DNA of 64,000 bases from Rhizobiaceae bacterium (GTDB lineage Bacteria > Pseudomonadota > Alphaproteobacteria > Rhizobiales > Rhizobiaceae). Within the stretch, counting starts at the first letter, position 1; each line of letters opens with the position of its first letter. The translations under genes were made by a program, and so were the position numbers. The stretch covers positions 124,001-188,000 of the forward strand of contig JAHBYV010000001.1 of assembly GCA_019635795.1 (NCBI GenBank), in the 5' to 3' direction. The notes beneath the pieces were generated by a model. The model worked only from the letters and a program-made list of their open reading frames with translations. It did not search any database and was not told where the DNA came from. Positions 1 through 9,605 of the stretch are shown here, piece after piece.

Positions 1-1
1 A

Positions 2-364
2 TCGCGCGGGGCGTCTCACTGCCTGTTCATTGAAGAATCTGCGGAAGGTCGCGGGTTGATCCGCACCAATGTGGAAGCGCTGGGCCTTCAGGGCCGCACG
101 AAGTTGTTTCGCAGGGATGCAACCCGGCTGGGTGACGTTGGCACGATCCAGCCATTCGGCCTGCTGTTGGCAGATCCCCCATATGGAAAGGGGCTGGGCG
201 AGGCAGCTTTGCAATCTGCGCGTAATGGCGGTTGGCTGGTGCCTGGCGCGCTGTGCGTGCTTGAGGAAACCGCCGAAGCTGCCTTCGATCCAGGCGAAGG
301 GTTCACGCTTCTGGATGAAAGATCATACGGCGACACGATCATTCGGCTGTTCAAGCTGTCGTGA
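2..364 (+). CDS. rsmD: 16S rRNA (guanine966-N2)-methyltransferase RsmD, 3' part
   Basis: The reading frame is already open at base 2 and ends at a TGA at 362-364, so only about the last 120 codons are present and the start lies outside the window. The fragment carries LLADPPYGKGL, matching the DPPY catalytic motif of RsmD-type N2-guanine methyltransferases, preceded by an acidic strand (CLFIEES) that fits the SAM-ribose-binding region. RsmD methylates G966 of 16S rRNA in the small subunit. The next gene starts 57 bases downstream on the same strand. The family assignment is good. That this is RsmD and not a related RNA methyltransferase is inferred from the motif spacing and the C-terminal sequence. 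Confidence 0.8.
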   Translation, partial: SRGASHCLFIEESAEGRGLIRTNVEALGLQGRTKLFRRDATRLGDVGTIQPFGLLLADPPYGKGLGEAALQSARNGGWLVPGALCVLEETAEAAFDPGEGFTLLDERSYGDTIIRLFKLS

Positions 365-421
365 GCGTCATGTTCGCGCCACAGATGGCGGACAATCACA
401 GCGCAAACAGGATCCAGTCTC

Positions 422-1774
422 TTGGCAACATTATTTCGTTCGTCCCTTGCGGGACTTGCTCTTATGGCGCTCGCTGTTTCGGCTCCCGCAAAGGAGGCGC
501 TAAACGGCGTTTCGAGTTTCATGCTCGACAATGGAATGCAGGTCGTTGTCATTCCTGACCACAGGGCGCCTGTGGTCACACATATGGTTTGGTACAAGGT
601 CGGCAGCGCTGATGAGCCGCCGGGCAAATCAGGCATAGCGCATTTTTTTGAACATCTGATGTTCAAGGCAACGAAAAACCATCCCGCCGGAGAGTTCGAC
701 CGAAAGGTTGCGGAAATCGGCGGCGATGGAAACGCGTTCACCTCTGATGACTATACGGCGTATATTCAGACCGTTTCGCCCGAAGCCTTGCCGACCATGA
801 TGGCATATGAATCTGACCGGATGCGCAATCTGGTCCTGACCGACGATGTCATTGGCACGGAACGTGATGTGATACTTGAGGAGCGCGCATCGCGAGTCGA
901 CAATGATCCCGGAGCACTGCTTGCCGAGGAAGTGGACGCCACGCTCTACCAGAACCATCCGTATCGTATTCCGATCATTGGGTGGAAACAGGAGATCGAG
1001 CAATTGAACCGCACGGACGCGGTGGCCTTCTACGATCGCTACTATGCGCCGAACAATGCGATTCTCGTTGTAGCAGGGGACACGACTGCCGAGCGGGTAA
1101 AGGAACTGGCCTCGCAAACCTACGGCCGGGTGGCTCGCGGACCGGATATTGCAGCGCGCCAGCGTCCGCAGGAACCGGAGCAGAACACCAGCCGGACTGT
1201 GACCCTGACGGATGCGCGGGTGAGTGTTCCAAGCTTTTCAAAGCGGTGGATTGTTCCATCCTATCGCACTGCTGCACCCGGCGAGGCGGAAGCCCTCGAT
1301 CTATTGTCCGAAATCCTTGGTGGGGGAACGCGAAGCCGGCTCTACCAGCGGCTGATCGTTGAGGAAGGGACCGCTTCCAGCGCCGGCGCTTTCTATCAGG
1401 GCACAATGTATGATGAGACGGCATTCGGCGTTTATGGTGCGCCGCAGGGCGCTGACGGGCTGGCAACCGTGGAAAAAGCGATTGACGCGGAAATCGCGCG
1501 GATCGTTAAGGATGGTGTGTCGGCGGACGAACTGGAGCGGGCCAAGACCCGCTTTCGGCGCAGCGTGATTTTCGCCCGCGACAACTCGACCGGTATGGCA
1601 AATCTTTACGGCAGTTCGCTCGCAACGGGCTCAACACTGAAAGACATAGAAGAATGGCCGCAAAGAATTGAGGCAGTTACGCCTGAACAGGTTCAGGCGG
1701 TGGCCACCAAATATCTCGTGCCGGGCAAATCGGTGACGGGTTATCTTCTTCCCGAAGCGGAGGTTGCACAATGA
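422..1774 (+). CDS. M16 family zinc peptidase, catalytically intact, exported
   Basis: This 450-residue protein opens with a classic signal peptide (about residues 1-22, hydrophobic core [10 protein letters not shown], then SAPA before the mature part), so it probably acts in the periplasm. The inverted zinc motif HFFEH is at about residues 74-78, and the third ligand is probably in ILEER near residue 153. These are the hallmarks of active pitrilysin/insulinase-type peptidases. The TTG start was chosen because it gives the full signal peptide and follows an AGGA about ten bases upstream; the next in-frame ATG at 464 would cut the signal peptide short. The stop overlaps the start of the next M16 gene by 4 bases, indicating translational coupling. 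The substrate is unknown. Comparable bacterial pairs are thought to degrade peptides in the envelope. Confidence 0.88.
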   Translation: MATLFRSSLAGLALMALAVSAPAKEALNGVSSFMLDNGMQVVVIPDHRAPVVTHMVWYKVGSADEPPGKSGIAHFFEHLMFKATKNHPAGEFDRKVAEIGGDGNAFTSDDYTAYIQTVSPEALPTMMAYESDRMRNLVLTDDVIGTERDVILEERASRVDNDPGALLAEEVDATLYQNHPYRIPIIGWKQEIEQLNRTDAVAFYDRYYAPNNAILVVAGDTTAERVKELASQTYGRVARGPDIAARQRPQEPEQNTSRTVTLTDARVSVPSFSKRWIVPSYRTAAPGEAEALDLLSEILGGGTRSRLYQRLIVEEGTASSAGAFYQGTMYDETAFGVYGAPQGADGLATVEKAIDAEIARIVKDGVSADELERAKTRFRRSVIFARDNSTGMANLYGSSLATGSTLKDIEEWPQRIEAVTPEQVQAVATKYLVPGKSVTGYLLPEAEVAQ

Positions 1775-3096
1775 GCGCGCGCCCACTTTCAGTCATGTTG
1801 CGCGGCGGGCTGGCGCTGCTTTTTGTGCTGGTTAGCGCCATTGCCGCTTCCGCCGAGATGAAAATTCAGGAGGTCGTCTCCCCTAAAGGCGTGCGCGCCT
1901 GGCTCGTGGAAGATTACACCGTGCCGCTGGTTGCAATGCGCTTTGCATTTGAAGGGGGCAGCACTCAGGACCCCGACGGCAAGGAGGGGCTGGCGAACCT
2001 CATGACGGCGATGTTCGATGAGGGGGCGGGTGAGCTGGACAGCGAGGCGTTCCAGATAAAGCTTGATGATGCAGGCGCTGAAATGGGGTTCAGCGCAGAC
2101 AGGGACAGGTTCGGTGGCGGGATGCGCTTTCTCGCCGACCAACGGGAAGAGGCAATCGGGCTGCTCGCGCTCGCCGTGAATCAGCCGCGTTTTGACCAGA
2201 AGCCGCTCGACCGTATGCGTTCTCAAATTGTTTCCGGTATTTTGGCGCGCTCACGCGATCCTGAATACGCAGCAGGTATAAAATGGGGTCAGGCGCTTTA
2301 CCCTGACCATCCATATTCGCGTCTCACGCAAGGCACACCCGAAACTCTCGCAACGATTACGGGTAACGACCTGCGCGCGCTGCACCGGCGCATATTTGCG
2401 CGTGAAAAGCTTTACGTCGGCGTTGTGGGCGCGATAGACGCTGAGACGCTGAAGAAAAATCTTGATCGTGTTTTCGGTGACCTGCCCGAAAAGCCCCAGT
2501 TGCGCGCGGTTCCCGACGTCGCGCCCAAGCTCGGCCAAACTCTTTCTGTGAATTATGACTTGCCGCAAACGCTGATACAGATGGGCTATCCCGGTGTGTC
2601 GCGCTCAGACCCCGAATTCTTCCCGGCCTATCTCATGAATCACATTTTGGGCGGTGGGACCTTTACCTCTCAACTTTTCAGAGAAGTTCGGGAAAAACGC
2701 GGCCTCGCATATAGCGTGGATTCGTCCCTTTCCTCGTCGCAGCATACAAATATGCTGGCAGTATCAACTGCAACCCGATCTGACCGGGCGAGCGAAACGC
2801 TGGCTCTGATGCGTCAGGTCATAGCGAAAGTCGCGGAGGAGGGCGTTTCGGAAGAAGAGCTTGCGGCGGCAAAGAAATATGTGACTGGCGCATATGCGAT
2901 AAACAATCTCAACAGTTCGGCAGCTATAGCGCGCACGCTGGTCGAGTTGCAGGCAGAGAAGCTGGGCATTGACTACATGCAAAAGCGCACAGGCCTGATT
3001 GAATCTGTAACGCGCGAGCAGGTGAATGCAGTTGCCAAAAAGCTGCTTTCCGCTGATCCTGCGATAATGACGATCGGTCCGGAGAAACAGGGATGA
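1771..3096 (+). CDS. M16 family peptidase-like partner lacking the zinc motif
   Basis: This 441-residue protein has a signal peptide (hydrophobic stretch to about residue 28, ending in ASA). It follows the M16 fold: the C-terminal part contains [18 protein letters not shown] followed by LAYS, the conserved substrate-binding Arg/Tyr region. The place where HxxEH should stand reads [14 protein letters not shown], with no histidines, so zinc hydrolysis is not expected. The ATG overlaps the upstream stop as ATGA, and its own stop overlaps the next gene in the same way. By analogy with mitochondrial processing peptidase and other heteromeric M16 pairs, I infer that it forms a complex with the upstream active subunit and contributes to substrate binding. 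Confidence 0.86.
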   Translation: MSARPLSVMLRGGLALLFVLVSAIAASAEMKIQEVVSPKGVRAWLVEDYTVPLVAMRFAFEGGSTQDPDGKEGLANLMTAMFDEGAGELDSEAFQIKLDDAGAEMGFSADRDRFGGGMRFLADQREEAIGLLALAVNQPRFDQKPLDRMRSQIVSGILARSRDPEYAAGIKWGQALYPDHPYSRLTQGTPETLATITGNDLRALHRRIFAREKLYVGVVGAIDAETLKKNLDRVFGDLPEKPQLRAVPDVAPKLGQTLSVNYDLPQTLIQMGYPGVSRSDPEFFPAYLMNHILGGGTFTSQLFREVREKRGLAYSVDSSLSSSQHTNMLAVSTATRSDRASETLALMRQVIAKVAEEGVSEEELAAAKKYVTGAYAINNLNSSAAIARTLVELQAEKLGIDYMQKRTGLIESVTREQVNAVAKKLLSADPAIMTIGPEKQG

Positions 3097-3959
3097 AAGC
3101 CGCCAAGTCGTTGTCGTCTGCCACAACGCCCAGTTTTGCTGTGGCGTTCGGAGGCGGCGGCGCGCGAGGTCTGGCGCATATCCATGTGATCGAAGCGCTT
3201 GATGAGCTCGGGATAAAACCTGTGGCGATTGCGGGGTCGTCAATCGGCGCGATTATGGGCGCTGGCATGGCGTCCGGGATGGCTGGCGCGGAAATCCACG
3301 CTCATGCCAAGGAGATTTTAAGCCGGCGGGCCGAGGTCGCCAGTCGCATGTGGAGGGCGCGTCCCGGATCGCTGACCGAGTTTTTCGCGGGGGGCTTTTC
3401 TTTCGGCCAGTTCAATGTCGAGCGCCTGCTTCGCGCGTTCCTGCCGCACCAAATTCCCGATACCTTTGAGGAGCTTGTTATTCCGCTGCAGGTTACGGCA
3501 ACGGATTACTTTGGCCATTGCCTGCACATTTGCGATAGTGGTGATCTGATATCGGCGCTGGGTGCCTCTGCTGCAATACCAGCGGTATTCAAGCCGGTCG
3601 TTCGCGATGACCGGCTGTTGATCGACGGAGGTATTTACAATCCCGTTCCGTTCGATCTTGTCCTCGGCAAGGCGGACATAACAATCGGCATTGACGTTGT
3701 AGGCGCGCCGAGCACAGGGAGGCGGAAGGTTCCAACAACCATTGATCTGATGTTTGGCTCCAGTCAGCTGATGATGCAATCAATCATTGCGAACAAGCTG
3801 CAGCAGATGCGACCGGATATTCTTTTGCACCCGCCTGTTTCACGCTTCCGCGTACTGGATTTCCTGAAGATGGATGCCGTAATGGCCGAAACGGTTTCGA
3901 TAAAAGATGATTTGAAACGCGCGGTGGAGGCCGCTCTGGTTGCGCGAAAGGCCGCATAG
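3093..3959 (+). CDS. Patatin-like phospholipase (RssA/YchK-type)
   Basis: This 288-residue protein begins with an oxyanion-hole motif FGGGGARGLAH (about residues 19-29), followed by the nucleophile elbow GSSIG (about residues 48-52) and the catalytic aspartate in LLIDGGIYNPVP. Together these form the Ser-Asp dyad of the patatin family, a group of serine acyl hydrolases active on phospholipids. No signal peptide is visible, so it is probably cytoplasmic or peripheral to the membrane. The ATG overlaps the stop of the second M16 gene and follows a GGAG, so the three genes probably form one operon. The true substrate cannot be read from the sequence. Confidence 0.87.
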   Translation: MKAAKSLSSATTPSFAVAFGGGGARGLAHIHVIEALDELGIKPVAIAGSSIGAIMGAGMASGMAGAEIHAHAKEILSRRAEVASRMWRARPGSLTEFFAGGFSFGQFNVERLLRAFLPHQIPDTFEELVIPLQVTATDYFGHCLHICDSGDLISALGASAAIPAVFKPVVRDDRLLIDGGIYNPVPFDLVLGKADITIGIDVVGAPSTGRRKVPTTIDLMFGSSQLMMQSIIANKLQQMRPDILLHPPVSRFRVLDFLKMDAVMAETVSIKDDLKRAVEAALVARKAA

Positions 3960-4030
3960 CATTGCACAAGGCGCGTCGGCGCAATAGATGAAGCGCACGA
4001 AAAGCCATGCGCCCGGAATGGAATCACTGA

Positions 4031-5374
4031 ATGTCTGTAACGCTTGACACAAACCGGCTGACTGACCGGGTTTCCGCCCTTGTTGAAGCGGCCAGAAAGG
4101 CTGGGGCTGACGCTGCCGATGCTGTCGCGGTAAGAAGCCGGTCAACGTCTGTGACAGTGCGCCTTGGCAAGGTTGAAAATACGGACGCTTCGGAAAGCGA
4201 CGATGTTTCGCTGCGTGTTTTTGTAGGCAACAGGGTGGCCAGCGTATCGGCCACGGCGGGCGCAGATGTCTCCACGCTGGCGCAACGCGCGGTGGCGATG
4301 GCGCGCGTCTCGCCGGAGGACCCGTTTCAGGGGCTTGCCGATGCAGCATTGCTGATGCGCGAGCCGAAACAGCTTGATCTTTTTGACCCTACCATCGTTT
4401 CCGCTGCGCAGCTGACTGAACATGCTTTGGTTGCCGAACAGGCTGCGATGTCCGTGAAGGGCGTTACGAATTCCAGTGGAAGCAGCGCCGGTGCAGGGCT
4501 GGGCGGTCTGGTTCTGGCAACGTCCAGCGGCTTCGTCGGGCAGTATTCGATTTCAAGGTTCTCGCGCTCGGTTAGCGTAATTGCCGGGGAAGGAACCGGC
4601 ATGGAGCGCGATTATGAATATTCCTCGCGCATCCATTTTGAAGAGTTGGAAGCACCTGAATCCATTGGTCGCAAGGCGGGAGAGCGCGCCGTGCGTCGCT
4701 TGAACCCGCGTCGAATGCCTACAGGAACGGCGGACGTTATTTTCGACCCGCGCGTTGCGCGCGGCATGGCTGGCCATTTGGCTGGCGCTATTAACGGTGC
4801 TGCGGTCGCTCGCAAGACGAGCTTCTGGCGCGATATGATGGGCAAGCAGATCGCAAGCGCCGGCATTACGGTTACCGATGACCCGTTGAGAATACGAGGG
4901 CAGGCATCCCGCCCATTCGATGGCGAGGGCGTCGAAGGCGAAAAGCTGGTGATGGTGGACAAGGGCGTGCTGGGGCATTGGTTCCTGTCCACATCCGCCG
5001 CCCGCGAGCTTGGCCTGACTACAAACGGACGTGGTTCCAGAGGCGGTTCGTCCGTTTCTCCATCCTCGACAAATCTGGCAATTGAGCCGGGAGAAATCTC
5101 CGCTCAGGACATGATTCGAAATGTCAGGAATGGCTTCTATGTTACGGAAGTTATTGGGCAGGGCGTCAATATGGTAACGGGCGAATATAGCCGCGGCGCC
5201 TCCGGTTACTGGATAGAAAACGGCGAGCTTGCATTTCCGGTTTCGGAAATCACCATCGCGTCAAATCTGAAGGACATGTTCCTTCGCATGGTTCCGGCAA
5301 ACGATCTGGACAGGAATTTCGGGACCGCCGCGCCGACATTGCTCGTCGAGGGTATGACAATTGCAGGCACCTGA
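4031..5374 (+). CDS. pmbA: TldE/PmbA family metalloprotease subunit
   Basis: This 447-residue protein matches the PmbA/TldE half of the TldD/TldE protease, which in enterobacteria unfolds and cleaves small modified peptides such as microcin B17 precursor and the CcdA antitoxin. Typical features are the N-terminal VRLGKVENTDASESD strand region and the C-terminal glycine-rich barrel with ASGYWIENGELAFPVSEIT. There is no HExxxH in the protein. That is expected, since the metal site belongs to TldD. No tldD is seen in this window, so the partner must be encoded elsewhere. A short gap of 71 bases separates it from the patatin gene, and its 3' end overlaps the next gene by 14 bases. Confidence 0.9.
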   Translation: MSVTLDTNRLTDRVSALVEAARKAGADAADAVAVRSRSTSVTVRLGKVENTDASESDDVSLRVFVGNRVASVSATAGADVSTLAQRAVAMARVSPEDPFQGLADAALLMREPKQLDLFDPTIVSAAQLTEHALVAEQAAMSVKGVTNSSGSSAGAGLGGLVLATSSGFVGQYSISRFSRSVSVIAGEGTGMERDYEYSSRIHFEELEAPESIGRKAGERAVRRLNPRRMPTGTADVIFDPRVARGMAGHLAGAINGAAVARKTSFWRDMMGKQIASAGITVTDDPLRIRGQASRPFDGEGVEGEKLVMVDKGVLGHWFLSTSAARELGLTTNGRGSRGGSSVSPSSTNLAIEPGEISAQDMIRNVRNGFYVTEVIGQGVNMVTGEYSRGASGYWIENGELAFPVSEITIASNLKDMFLRMVPANDLDRNFGTAAPTLLVEGMTIAGT

Positions 5375-6179
5375 GGCACAGCTGATCGGGCTGAATGATC
5401 CCGACTTTCAATTAATGCGGGAAGCGGCGCGGGAAGCTGGCCGCATTGCCATGCGCTACTTCGGAGAAAATCCGCAAGTATGGCTGAAGCAGGGAGCGTC
5501 GCCTGTCAGTGAGGCAGACTACGCCGCTGACAAGTTTCTGCGCCAGACCTTACTCGGCGTGCGACCCGCTTATGGCTGGCTTTCAGAGGAAACTGAAGAG
5601 AGCACTGTGCGCAGCGCCGGCCCACGCAGCTTCATTGTGGACCCCATTGATGGAACGCGCGGATTTCTTGCAGGCGACAAGCGCTGGTGTGTCAGCGCGG
5701 CGCTGGTGGAAGGCGGGAAAACGCTTGCTGGCGTGCTGGAGTGCCCGGCAACAGGCGAAACGTTTGAGGCAGTGCGCGGCTGTGGTGCATGGCTGAACGG
5801 CACCCGGATCAAGGTACTGCAGAACCCGATTGCACCATTCAGTCTTGGTGGGCCAAAGGCGATGGTCAACCTGTTGCCACCTCATTTGCTCCAGCAAACG
5901 CGCGCAGTGGCGCATGTGCCTTCGCTGGCTTACCGTCTGGCTTTGGTGGCGATCGGTAAACTGAACGCAACCTTTGTGAAGCCTGATGCGCAGGATTGGG
6001 ACATTGCCGCTGCAATGCTTATTCTGGAGGAGGCTGGGGGAGCATTGCTGGGCGCGGATGGGATGCCGCCGATGCTTGGTGAGGAAAGCGCAAGGCACAA
6101 CGCGCTTGCAGCAGGGAGCGGTACGCTGCTGGACGCGCTGGTAAAAGCGCTGGGCGAATATCAGGGAAGTCGAAACTGA
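5361..6179 (+). CDS. Inositol monophosphatase / CysQ-like phosphatase family
   Basis: This 272-residue protein carries the full metal-dependent phosphatase signature: acidic pair SEE near residues 75-77, DPIDGTRGF at about 94-102 and WDIAAAMLILEEAGG starting near residue 213. The family includes inositol-1-phosphatase, 3'(2'),5'-bisphosphate nucleotidase (CysQ) and histidinol phosphatase. The exact substrate cannot be fixed from motifs; the position beside DUF4170 and LPS genes is typical of Hyphomicrobiales, where it is commonly labelled 3'(2'),5'-bisphosphate nucleotidase. The TTG start overlaps pmbA by 14 bases and is preceded by GAGGG at a good distance. The next in-frame methionine (residue 19) would remove conserved N-terminal helix sequence. 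Confidence 0.85.
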   Translation: MQAPEAQLIGLNDPDFQLMREAAREAGRIAMRYFGENPQVWLKQGASPVSEADYAADKFLRQTLLGVRPAYGWLSEETEESTVRSAGPRSFIVDPIDGTRGFLAGDKRWCVSAALVEGGKTLAGVLECPATGETFEAVRGCGAWLNGTRIKVLQNPIAPFSLGGPKAMVNLLPPHLLQQTRAVAHVPSLAYRLALVAIGKLNATFVKPDAQDWDIAAAMLILEEAGGALLGADGMPPMLGEESARHNALAAGSGTLLDALVKALGEYQGSRN

Positions 6180-6241
6180 CAGCTTGAATTACGGTTGAAA
6201 TTGGCTCAAACCCGACACAAATTCAAACCAACGAGACAGCC

Positions 6242-6487
6242 ATGAGCGAAGATACAGGGCAAAAGCAACTCCTCCATCTGGTATTTGGCGGCGAACTAAA
6301 ATCACTGGGAAGCCATGAGTTCCGCGATCTCGAAGCACTCGATATCGTTGGGGTTTTTCCCAATTACGAAACAGCACATGCTGCATGGAAGTCGAAGGCG
6401 CAGTCGAGCGTCGACAATGCGCACATGCGCTATTATGTCGTGCACCTCCACCGGCTGCTCGACCCGCAATCAGTGGCCAAGGGTTGA
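6242..6487 (+). CDS. DUF4170 domain protein
   Basis: This 81-residue protein is recognised as the small conserved DUF4170 family of alphaproteobacteria, from sequence such as HLVFGGEL near the start, VGVFPNYETAHAAWKSKAQ in the middle and the YYVVHLHRLLDP end. It has no signal peptide or membrane segment. Its function is unknown. The ATG follows a weak GAGA and sits 62 bases after the phosphatase stop, and the acyltransferase begins 15 bases further on. The fixed neighbourhood of phosphatase, DUF4170, acyltransferase, waaA and lpxK suggests a role connected with the envelope, but this is inference from position alone. Confidence 0.85.
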   Translation: MSEDTGQKQLLHLVFGGELKSLGSHEFRDLEALDIVGVFPNYETAHAAWKSKAQSSVDNAHMRYYVVHLHRLLDPQSVAKG

Positions 6488-6502
6488 GCGACGGACAAGA
6501 CA

Positions 6503-7285
6503 TTGAGCCATCGCTCCGTTGAAACTTCAGGCAAGGGCCTCGCTGCCAAAAAGTCGGGTGCACTGAAATCCGCATGGCGGAAGGTGCGCAAACCGCTGGC
6601 CAACTCACGTCTTGCCAAAGCCGCGTTGACCGGGCTGCTGACTGGCGCCTTGCGTTTTGTGCGTTTGACGAACCCGGCGGTCAAAGGCTCTGTGTCTAAA
6701 CTCACCCCGGAGTTGGAGGCACTGGAGCCGGCAATTATGGCTCTTTGGCACGGACAGCACATTCTCGCGCCCGCTTTTTACCCATCGAAGCGCAAGTTGG
6801 TGGCAATGGTGTCCAAAAGCGCTGATGCCGAACTCAACGCCAAGGTGCTCGAACGTTTCGGCGTTGCCACTGTTCGCGGTTCCGGCGGGCGAACGACGGG
6901 CAACAACGCCGACAAAGGTGGCGCGCGGGCCTTGCTGCAACTCAAAAAGGCGCTTGAAGCAGGGTCGAATGTTTGCATGATCGCCGACATTCCCCACGGC
7001 ACACCACGTGACGCGGGCGAAGGGATCATCTTGCTGGCCCGGATTTCTGGCAGGCCGATCATACCGGCCGCGATTGCAACAAGTCGCCGAAAGGTTCTTG
7101 AGCGGAGCTGGGACAAGACGACCATCAATTTGCCGTTTGGGCGCGGTGTTCTGCATTTCGGCAAGCCAATCTATGTGCCGGCTGATGCGGACGCCGAATT
7201 GATGGAAGCGCGCCGGCAGGAGTTGACGGCAGCACTGAATGAGACGTTCGAGACGGCGTATAAAATGGTGGAGGGGCGGCATTGA
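6503..7285 (+). CDS. Lysophospholipid acyltransferase-like protein (DUF374)
   Basis: This 260-residue protein has the DUF374 version of the LPLAT fold: ALWHGQH near residues 80-86 in place of the usual HxxxxD block, GSGGRTTGNNADKGGARAL as a second block, IADIPHGTPRDAGEG as the substrate-binding block and GRPIIPAAIATSR. It lies immediately upstream of waaA with a 4-base TTGA overlap, so an acyl-transfer step in lipid A/LPS or membrane lipid assembly is likely but unproven. The TTG start is the best available: the first in-frame ATG is at residue 79, already inside the conserved block. The ribosome-binding site is weak (GGAC). The Lys/Arg-rich N-terminal region fits membrane association. Confidence 0.8.
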   Translation: MSHRSVETSGKGLAAKKSGALKSAWRKVRKPLANSRLAKAALTGLLTGALRFVRLTNPAVKGSVSKLTPELEALEPAIMALWHGQHILAPAFYPSKRKLVAMVSKSADAELNAKVLERFGVATVRGSGGRTTGNNADKGGARALLQLKKALEAGSNVCMIADIPHGTPRDAGEGIILLARISGRPIIPAAIATSRRKVLERSWDKTTINLPFGRGVLHFGKPIYVPADADAELMEARRQELTAALNETFETAYKMVEGRH

Positions 7286-8592
7286 GCGAACGCTGGGCGC
7301 GGACATTGCTCTCAATTTATCGCGTGGCGGGGGCGGCGGCCTATCCCGTAATAGGCGGCTACGTTGCCTATCGCGCGACCAAGGGCAAAGAAGATCGCGC
7401 GCGGCGGCGTGAACGCTATGGCAAAACCCGGATTGCAAGGCCCGCAGGCCCCTTGATCTGGATGCATGCTGCAAGCGTGGGCGAAACGCTTGCTATCTCC
7501 GCCCTGATTGAGCACCTGCTCGAATGCGGCATAACAGTCGTTCTGACTACAGGCACCGTAACTTCGGCAAAGATCGCGGACGAGCGGTTCCACGGTCGAA
7601 TTATACATCAATACGTTCCGCTTGATCTCAAACCGGCCGTGCGCCGCTTTCTGGATCATTGGAAGCCGGATCTGGCGATTTTCGCTGAATCAGAAATCTG
7701 GCCGGTCATCATGATGGAGTTGAGCCAGCGGCGCATTCCTCAGGTTTTGGTGAATGGCCGTCTGTCTGACCGCTCATTCAGGTCATGGCAGAAGCGCTCC
7801 TATCTGGCGGAAGCTTTGTTTGAAAATTTTGCGCATGTCGTTGCCCAGTCCGAAATTGATGGGGAGCGCTTTGGAGAACTCGGTGCGCGACCTGTGACCA
7901 TATCCGGCAATCTGAAGACAGATGCTCAGATGCCGAAAATGGATGAGGCTGAGGTTGCAAAGCTGAAAGCGCAAATCGGCGAGCGTCCCGTTTGGGCGGC
8001 AATATCGACGCATGACGGCGAGGAGTTGATCGCGGCTCAGGTTCATCGCGCATTGAAGAAGCGATATCCCGATCTGCTGACGATCATTGTTCCGCGCCAC
8101 CCGGATCGTGCCGATGCCATCGCAGAGCGCTTTTCCAAGGAGAAGCTTGCTGTTGCGCGGCGTAGCCTCGGTCAGAAGATTGCAGCCGAAACTGAAATTT
8201 TCCTCGGCGATACGATTGGCGAGATGGGCACTTATCTTCAGCTTTCCGAGATTGCGTTCGTGGGGCGCTCGCTTTCGGCGGAAGGTGGGCAAAACCCGCT
8301 CGAACCGGCGATGCTGGGCCTTGCTGTCTTGTCCGGGCCAAACATCCAGAACTTTCGTGAAGCGTACCAGCGTTTGATCGACAGCGGGGCCGCCCTTCTG
8401 GTGCGCGACGGCCAATCGCTCGCCAAGGCCGTGAACCACCTCCTGAAGAATGACGAGGCGCGCCATCAGATGATGGCTGCTGGTATTGCAACCGTGGATG
8501 AAATGCGTGGCACATTGCAGCGCACACTCAAGGCCCTCGACCCCTTCATTCAGCCACTGATTGTCCAAACACGGTTGAAAGGCAGACGGTGA
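7282..8592 (+). CDS. waaA: 3-deoxy-D-manno-octulosonic-acid (Kdo) transferase
   Basis: WaaA (KdtA) is the GT30 enzyme that adds Kdo to lipid IVA at the inner face of the cytoplasmic membrane. At 436 residues it has normal length. It shows HAASVGE (catalytic glutamate at about residue 68), FAESEIWPV, the NGRLSDRS block, ISTHDGEE, and a C-terminal donor-site region with GGQNPLEPA. A short N-terminal hydrophobic stretch (about residues 8-30) would anchor it. The TTG start overlaps the upstream stop (TTGA) and is preceded by a strong GAGGGG. Its own stop overlaps the GTG of lpxK. This is an unusually compact block of coupled non-ATG starts. Confidence 0.93.
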   Translation: MSERWARTLLSIYRVAGAAAYPVIGGYVAYRATKGKEDRARRRERYGKTRIARPAGPLIWMHAASVGETLAISALIEHLLECGITVVLTTGTVTSAKIADERFHGRIIHQYVPLDLKPAVRRFLDHWKPDLAIFAESEIWPVIMMELSQRRIPQVLVNGRLSDRSFRSWQKRSYLAEALFENFAHVVAQSEIDGERFGELGARPVTISGNLKTDAQMPKMDEAEVAKLKAQIGERPVWAAISTHDGEELIAAQVHRALKKRYPDLLTIIVPRHPDRADAIAERFSKEKLAVARRSLGQKIAAETEIFLGDTIGEMGTYLQLSEIAFVGRSLSAEGGQNPLEPAMLGLAVLSGPNIQNFREAYQRLIDSGAALLVRDGQSLAKAVNHLLKNDEARHQMMAAGIATVDEMRGTLQRTLKALDPFIQPLIVQTRLKGRR

Positions 8593-9605
8593 GCAGTGCG
8601 CCTCCATTCTGGTGGAGCAAGCCGGGCTGGCAGGCATGGGCTTTGTTCCCATTTTCAATGGTTTATGGACTGGTTGCGTCACGACGCATGGCGCGCGCGC
8701 CACGCAAAAAAATTGACGTGCCGGTGATTTGCATCGGTAATTTCACCGTAGGAGGCACGGGAAAAACGCCGACCACGATCGCGCTGGCGAAGGCTGCAAT
8801 CAGGCGTGGACTAAAACCCGGAATTCTTTCGCGCGGCCATGGCGGCACGTTGCGCAGGGCGCATATTGTGAACCCGAAGGAGGACACCGCCGCTATCGTT
8901 GGCGATGAGCCGTTGCTGCTTGCACAACATGCGACGGTTGCTGTCTCGCGCAAGAGATTGAGTGGAGCTGAACTTCTACTGGAGAATGGCTGCGACCTGA
9001 TCTTGATGGATGATGGTTTCCAAAGCGCGCACCTTGAGATCGACCATGCCCTGCTTGTTGTGGACGCGCGAACGGGGCTGGGCAATGCCCATGTGATACC
9101 CGGTGGGCCCTTGCGAGCCCCGCTGATCGAACAATTGCGCTACGCAGATTCCCTGCTTTGTATCGGGAGTGGAACGGCAGCAGACACTGTGTTGCGCATG
9201 GCCGCTCGCGCTGGAAAGGCCATCTATACCGCAGCAACGATAGCGGTGGAGCCGGACGCATTTGCGGGCAAGAAGGTTCTGGCATTTGCAGGCATAGGAC
9301 ACCCCCAGCGATTTTTCGACGCGTTGGCGCACGCCGGGGCTGATGTGGTGCAAACGCGCGTCTTTGGCGACCATCACCCCTTCAAGCCCGCAGAATTGCA
9401 GGAGCTTGAACGCGAGGCTTCAAGCGCCCGTCTGCAACTTGTGACGACTGAAAAGGACGCCGCACGATTGCGCGGAAGCATCGTGCCCGAGGGCTTTTTG
9501 CAGCGTCTTGCCGTGTTTGGTGTGGAAACGCGTTTCGAACCGGAAGATGTGCCGGACAGGATTATCGACGCGGCAACTGTCGCCTTCAGGAAGCGTCGAT
9601 TCTAG
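8589..9605 (+). CDS. lpxK: Tetraacyldisaccharide 4'-kinase
   Basis: LpxK phosphorylates the 4' position of the tetraacyl-disaccharide 1-phosphate to give lipid IVA, the acceptor used by WaaA. The 338-residue protein has an N-terminal membrane-associated helix (about residues 14-30) and the LpxK form of Walker A, GNFTVGGTGKTP, at about residues 50-61, followed by ILSRGHGG and LILMDDGFQ. The GTG start overlaps the waaA stop by 4 bases. The 3' end overlaps the oppositely oriented DUF2093 gene by 4 bases. Enzyme identity is firm on motif grounds. Confidence 0.93.
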   Translation: MSSAPPFWWSKPGWQAWALFPFSMVYGLVASRRMARAPRKKIDVPVICIGNFTVGGTGKTPTTIALAKAAIRRGLKPGILSRGHGGTLRRAHIVNPKEDTAAIVGDEPLLLAQHATVAVSRKRLSGAELLLENGCDLILMDDGFQSAHLEIDHALLVVDARTGLGNAHVIPGGPLRAPLIEQLRYADSLLCIGSGTAADTVLRMAARAGKAIYTAATIAVEPDAFAGKKVLAFAGIGHPQRFFDALAHAGADVVQTRVFGDHHPFKPAELQELEREASSARLQLVTTEKDAARLRGSIVPEGFLQRLAVFGVETRFEPEDVPDRIIDAATVAFRKRRF

